Shown here in pieces: positions 5,181-7,737 of a DNA stretch of 7,737 nt. A program made the translations under genes and the position numbers. The notes beneath the pieces are model-generated. The model was not told where the DNA came from, made no database searches, and was given only the letters and a program-made list of their open reading frames with translations. Position 1 is the stretch's first letter. Each line of letters starts with the position of its first letter. Source of the DNA: Deltaproteobacteria bacterium. GTDB lineage: Bacteria > Desulfobacterota > Desulfarculia > Adiutricales > Adiutricaceae. The DNA is taken from positions 1 through 7,737 of the forward strand of contig JAIRNQ010000126.1 in the NCBI GenBank assembly GCA_031257955.1. Reading direction: 5' to 3'.

Positions 5181-6326
5181 TTAGCTTCCTTTCTGGAGGG
5201 CCAGGGCCCTCAAGGCTTTGGCGGCGGAGGCGATCTCGGCGGCGGTGTTGAAGGGGCCAAAGGAAAACCTGACCGACCCGCCCGGAAAGGTGCCCAGCCG
5301 TTGGTGGGTGAGGGGGGCGCAGTGGAGCCCGGCCCGGGTCAGGATGCCGTAGTCTTTCTCCAGGGCCCCGGCCAGATCCGACGACGACCAGCCCTTAAGG
5401 TTCAGCGAGACCGTGGCCACCCGATCCTTTCGGCCTGGACCCGGCCCCTGAAGCCTCAGGCCCTTGATGCCGACGATCTCTTCCAAAAAATGTTGGGTTA
5501 AGCCCATCTCGTGCTCCCGGATGGCCTCGACCGTGGTCTCTAGGACATATTCCACCCCGGCGGCCAAACCGGCCAAGCCGTGGGTGTTGGCCGTGCCCGC
5601 TTCCAAGGCGTCGGGCAGGAAGTCAGGGTGTTCCAGGCTCTCCGAGCGGCTGCCGCTCCCGCCGACGGCCAGGGGCGCGACGAACACGTTTGGGCCGACC
5701 CAAAGGCCGCCCGTGCCCGTGGGGCCCAAAAGGCCCTTATGGCCGGTAAAGGCCAAAAGGTCCACCCAGGCCCCGGCGTCGCCCAGCGGTACCGAGCCGG
5801 CCGTTTGGGCGGTATCCAAAAGAAGCGGCACGTTCCCGATGGCCTCTTTAATCTCCCTGGCCGGGGCCAGGGCCCCGCTGACGTTAGAGGCGTGGTTTAA
5901 GACCACCAGCTTCGTTTGGGGCCTAAGCCGGGCCTTAAAGTCCTCGGGCCGCATGGCCCCGTCCACGGGCGGTATGGGCTCCCACTCGATGCCTTTTTCC
6001 TTGGCCAGCCTGGTCAGCGGCCGGGCGGTGGAGTTGTGTTCCAGCGTCCCTGACAGGACGTGATCGCCCCTTTGGAGATCCAGCCCGCTTAAGGCGGCGT
6101 TTAGTCCCCAGGTCACGTTGGGTCCGAAGCAGATCCGGCCGTTGTCCTTGATCCCTAAAAGCTTGGCCAGGGCCTTCCTGGCCCGATGCACGATCCTGGC
6201 GGCGGCCATGGCCGGGGCGTGCCCGCTGCGGCCGGGACTGGCCGGGGCGGCCAGGGCGGCCATGATGGCGGTGCCTACCTGGGGCGGCTTTGGGAATGAG
6301 GTGGCCCCGTTGTCTAAGTAAATCAT
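5181..6326 (-). CDS. Cysteine desulfurase / selenocysteine lyase family enzyme (class V aminotransferase fold)
   Basis: This 381-residue PLP enzyme takes sulfur from cysteine (or selenium from selenocysteine) as an enzyme-bound persulfide. It fits the small-insert desulfurase subfamily (TIGR01977-type, from memory), starting directly with 'IYLDNGATSFPKP'. Key positions are H97 ('LEHNS', stacks on PLP), D171 and Q174 ('LLLDTAQTAG'), the PLP lysine K197 ('FTGHKGLLGPTGTGGL'), and the catalytic cysteine C336 ('RAGLHCAPLTH') on the mobile loop. All residues needed for activity are present and the length is normal. The ATG at 6326 follows GAGAAAG. A promoter candidate and an inverted repeat lie 40-75 bases upstream, so it may be transcribed separately from the NadA-like gene. 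It is coupled to the DUF3343 gene. Because this subfamily often occurs with selenium-trait genes, Se trafficking is possible, but sulfur supply (for instance for Fe-S clusters) is equally open. Confidence 0.95.
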   Translation of the reverse strand: MIYLDNGATSFPKPPQVGTAIMAALAAPASPGRSGHAPAMAAARIVHRARKALAKLLGIKDNGRICFGPNVTWGLNAALSGLDLQRGDHVLSGTLEHNSTARPLTRLAKEKGIEWEPIPPVDGAMRPEDFKARLRPQTKLVVLNHASNVSGALAPAREIKEAIGNVPLLLDTAQTAGSVPLGDAGAWVDLLAFTGHKGLLGPTGTGGLWVGPNVFVAPLAVGGSGSRSESLEHPDFLPDALEAGTANTHGLAGLAAGVEYVLETTVEAIREHEMGLTQHFLEEIVGIKGLRLQGPGPGRKDRVATVSLNLKGWSSSDLAGALEKDYGILTRAGLHCAPLTHQRLGTFPGGSVRFSFGPFNTAAEIASAAKALRALALQKGS

Positions 6327-6363
6327 AGCTTTCTCGCGGTCGCCCCCGGAAATGGGTAGCTTA

Positions 6364-6378
6364 GGTTAAGATTTAACC
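6364..6378. promoter_or_regulatory. Inverted repeat at the desulfurase promoter, candidate operator
   Basis: GGTTAAGATTTAACC is a perfect 6-base inverted repeat around GAT. It covers the predicted -10 box and transcription start of the desulfurase gene, a position where a bound repressor would block RNA polymerase. Confidence 0.45.
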
Positions 6379-6399
6379 ATATTTTTAGGCCAAAGGCAA
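6371..6399 (-). promoter_or_regulatory. Candidate promoter of the desulfurase-DUF3343 operon
   Basis: On the minus strand TTGCCT (6399-6394) and TTAAAT (6376-6371) are separated by exactly 17 bases; each matches four of six consensus positions. The transcription start would be near 6364, giving a leader of about 38 bases before the ATG at 6326. Confidence 0.4.
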
Positions 6400-6570
6400 C
6401 GCGATGGGCAAAACCTTAAAGCCGCCGCGGCCTAGAAACGCCTTGGGGGATGAAAGCCGCTTTTACCCAAATGTGTCGTTTAGCCGCTGGTTTTTTCCAA
6501 CCTCACGCCAACCCTTGGCCCGGTCCCTTTCGGCCCGGTACGCTTTTGTCGCCCCGGTTTTTTGGCCTCG

Positions 6571-6594
6571 GGCGAAGGGCCGCCGGTTTTCGCC
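6571..6594. repeat. Inverted repeat just after the NadA-like gene
   Basis: GGCGAA (6571-6576) and TTCGCC (6589-6594) can form a 6-bp stem with a 12-base GC-rich loop, starting three bases past the NadA-like stop codon. On the minus strand no T run follows. On the plus strand TTTT follows, but no plus-strand gene ends here. A weak 3'-end hairpin is the most that can be said. I see no gene between this hairpin and the desulfurase start. Confidence 0.3.
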
Positions 6595-6596
6595 TT

Positions 6597-7532
6597 TTAT
6601 CTCGCGCCTTGGCCTGCCGTCCCGGCCAGGGCCGGGATCTCGGTCGAGGTACCGACGGCGGGGAATTCGGCCTCCAGGCAGCGCAACATGTCCTTGATGT
6701 TGGTCAGCTTCATGTTGGGGCAGAATATTTCCACCTCGGTCTCAAAAAATCGGCTCTCCGGAAGCGTCTGCCTTAGCGTTTCGACCAGCCCGCTTTCGCA
6801 AATCACCAGCCAGTCGCCCTTGGGGGCCCTTTGGCAGGCCTCAAAAATGGTTTGGCTGTCGCCTACCGCCTCGGCCAACCGCCTCACCTCGGGCCGGCAC
6901 AGCGAGTTGGCGGCCACCCTGGCCCCCGGCAGCGACTTTAGGGCCGCTTCCACGTCGGCCGCGGTAACTTGCAGATGGACTTGGCAAGCCGCCCCGGGCC
7001 ATTGGCCGTGGGGGAGAGCCGTCGGGTCCCCGGCCGAGAGGGCCGGAAGCACGGTGATATGGCGATTAGGAAGGGATTGGGAAAGAATTTCCGGGTGAAA
7101 TTCGCCAAAAGTCCCGATTTCCAGATCGCACAGATCCCGGACCTCCCCGGAGGCCTTGATGTCTGCGGCCAGTAGCGTGTCCGGCCGGTTCTGGCGGGCC
7201 AGGGCCACTTCCCCGGGACCGACGGTCCGGCTAAAGGGGCAATCGGCGTCAAGGCGAGGCGTCAAAATCACTAAATCCGGCCTGAGACGCTCCAAAGTCT
7301 GGGTCAAAAAATCCACGCCGCAGACCATAATGGCCTTGGCTTCACTCCTTAGGGCGGCCCGGTAGATGCCCAGGCTTCCGCCCACGAAATCGGCCAAGGC
7401 CTTAACCTCGGCCCTTTGGTAAAAGTGGGCCAATATTTCCACGCCCATGGCCCGGGCTATTTCGGTAAGCCTTTCGGCTTGGGCCTTACGTCGGGGCCCC
7501 AGTTTGGTATCCGCCAACATGGCCGTTACCAA
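6597..7532 (-). CDS. NadA-like (quinolinate synthase fold) iron-sulfur protein with an altered active site
   Basis: This 311-residue protein lines up end to end with quinolinate synthase (about 300 residues in the Thermotoga type, from memory). Conserved blocks are 'ILAHFYQ' (33-39, keeping H36 and Y38), 'ADFVGGSLGIYRAA' (47-60), 'CGVDFLTQT' (71-79), 'DADCPF' (95-100) and 'FCPNMKLT' (270-277). The three cluster cysteines align as C98, C212 and C271, so a [4Fe-4S] cluster with an open iron is likely. Many substrate-pocket motifs are changed: the YVN block is D124-I125-K126, TSANA is G140-T141-F142-G143-E144, HPEC is N209-S210-L211-C212, GST is G224-D225-S226, and GTE reads C245-E246-S247. A plain NadA function is therefore doubtful. 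The start is uncertain: TTG at 7532 (numbering used here) overlaps the upstream stop codon, and ATG at 7520 (residue 5) begins five bases after it. Either way the gene is coupled to the upstream methyltransferase-like gene. Confidence 0.83.
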   Translation of the reverse strand: MVTAMLADTKLGPRRKAQAERLTEIARAMGVEILAHFYQRAEVKALADFVGGSLGIYRAALRSEAKAIMVCGVDFLTQTLERLRPDLVILTPRLDADCPFSRTVGPGEVALARQNRPDTLLAADIKASGEVRDLCDLEIGTFGEFHPEILSQSLPNRHITVLPALSAGDPTALPHGQWPGAACQVHLQVTAADVEAALKSLPGARVAANSLCRPEVRRLAEAVGDSQTIFEACQRAPKGDWLVICESGLVETLRQTLPESRFFETEVEIFCPNMKLTNIKDMLRCLEAEFPAVGTSTEIPALAGTAGQGAR

Positions 7533-7737
7533 CGGACCCCAACCACCATGCTGTAGGCCTGGCCTTCGGAATCGGCGAAACGGCCCACGCTTTTAATGGA
7601 GAGGTGGTTGGAGTAGCGGTCGCGCATGCCCAGGGCGTCCGGATAATACCTAAGTGATCCCTCTTTGGCAAAGCGGGGCAGGGAAAAAAGAATCGGCTTG
7701 CCGCTGGGAACCATGTCCAGAAAGGCCAATTCGTCTT
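7526..7737 (-). CDS. C-terminus of a probable SAM-dependent methyltransferase (cut by window edge)
   Basis: The frame is open to the right edge; about 70 residues are visible, ending at the TAA at 7528-7526. A TTG at 7729 lies within the frame and is not a likely start. The segment 'MVPSGKPILFSLPRF' resembles the 'LKPGG-LLFSVPN' strand late in class I methyltransferases. The continuation 'SLRYYPDALGMRDRYSNHLSIKSVGRF', followed by 'AYSMVVGVRW', fits the C-terminal part of such enzymes (compare 'HVRYFP...RY...L.I..I' and a closing 'G.R'). The SAM-binding motif I region is outside the window, so the call is tentative and the substrate is unknown. The stop overlaps or abuts the start of the NadA-like gene, indicating co-transcription. 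Confidence 0.5.
   Translation of the reverse strand, partial: DELAFLDMVPSGKPILFSLPRFAKEGSLRYYPDALGMRDRYSNHLSIKSVGRFADSEGQAYSMVVGVRW

Noticed and set aside
5464..6063. Plus-strand frame of 199 codons opposite the desulfurase
   Set aside because: The desulfurase on the other strand has all its catalytic motifs. This frame is a P/S/A-rich shadow.
6404..6776. Plus-strand frames running from the gap into the NadA-like gene
   Set aside because: They have no RBS, an R/P/F-rich product and extensive overlap with the supported minus-strand gene.
1..7737. tRNA or rRNA genes, CRISPR arrays, insertion-sequence ends
   Set aside because: On reading both strands I found no spaced repeats, no tRNA-like cloverleaf and no transposase motif.

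Overview
The window looks like a chromosomal stretch from a GC-rich, probably anaerobic, Gram-negative bacterium. The gene set (a cysteine desulfurase followed by a DUF3343 protein, an ACR3/BASS-type carrier, a membrane-anchored Slt-type transglycosylase, an HD hydrolase and an AAA-ATPase-like protein) and the GCC/GGC-rich codon style suggest Desulfobacterota (the former Deltaproteobacteria). This assignment is inference: there is no rRNA or other marker gene here. Coding regions are GC-rich, while several intergenic regions are clearly AT-rich.

Left part (1-1878). The 5' end of a minus-strand predicted AAA-ATPase runs off the left edge (1-194, strong RBS). It is followed by about 680 bases with no convincing gene. 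A minus-strand lytic transglycosylase lies at 874-1536. An AT-rich divergent region (1537-1878) carries promoters for the transglycosylase and for the plus-strand carrier gene.

Middle part (1879-4816). The plus-strand ten-helix carrier of the ACR3/bile-acid-symporter superfamily (1879-2844) faces a minus-strand HD-domain hydrolase (3034-3600) across a hairpin-rich convergent gap. A 337-base GC-rich divergent region with palindromes and a direct repeat then leads to a plus-strand beta-hydroxyacid-dehydrogenase-type oxidoreductase (3938-4816).

Right part (4911-7737, all minus strand). Read 5' to 3' on the minus strand, the order is: the C-terminus of a probable SAM-dependent methyltransferase (cut by the right edge); a NadA-like protein that overlaps or abuts it; a 270-base gap holding a promoter and an inverted repeat; a cysteine-desulfurase-family enzyme; and, 3 bases later, a small DUF3343 protein with one conserved-looking cysteine. 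The last two form a tight sulfur- or selenium-transfer pair.

The most interesting item is the NadA-like protein. Its fold-defining blocks and three iron-sulfur-cluster cysteines are all present, but many substrate-pocket motifs of quinolinate synthase are replaced. It may be an [Fe-S] enzyme of another function, possibly linked to the neighbouring sulfur/selenium genes. Calls rest on reading the sequence and on remembered family motifs; no database search was made.
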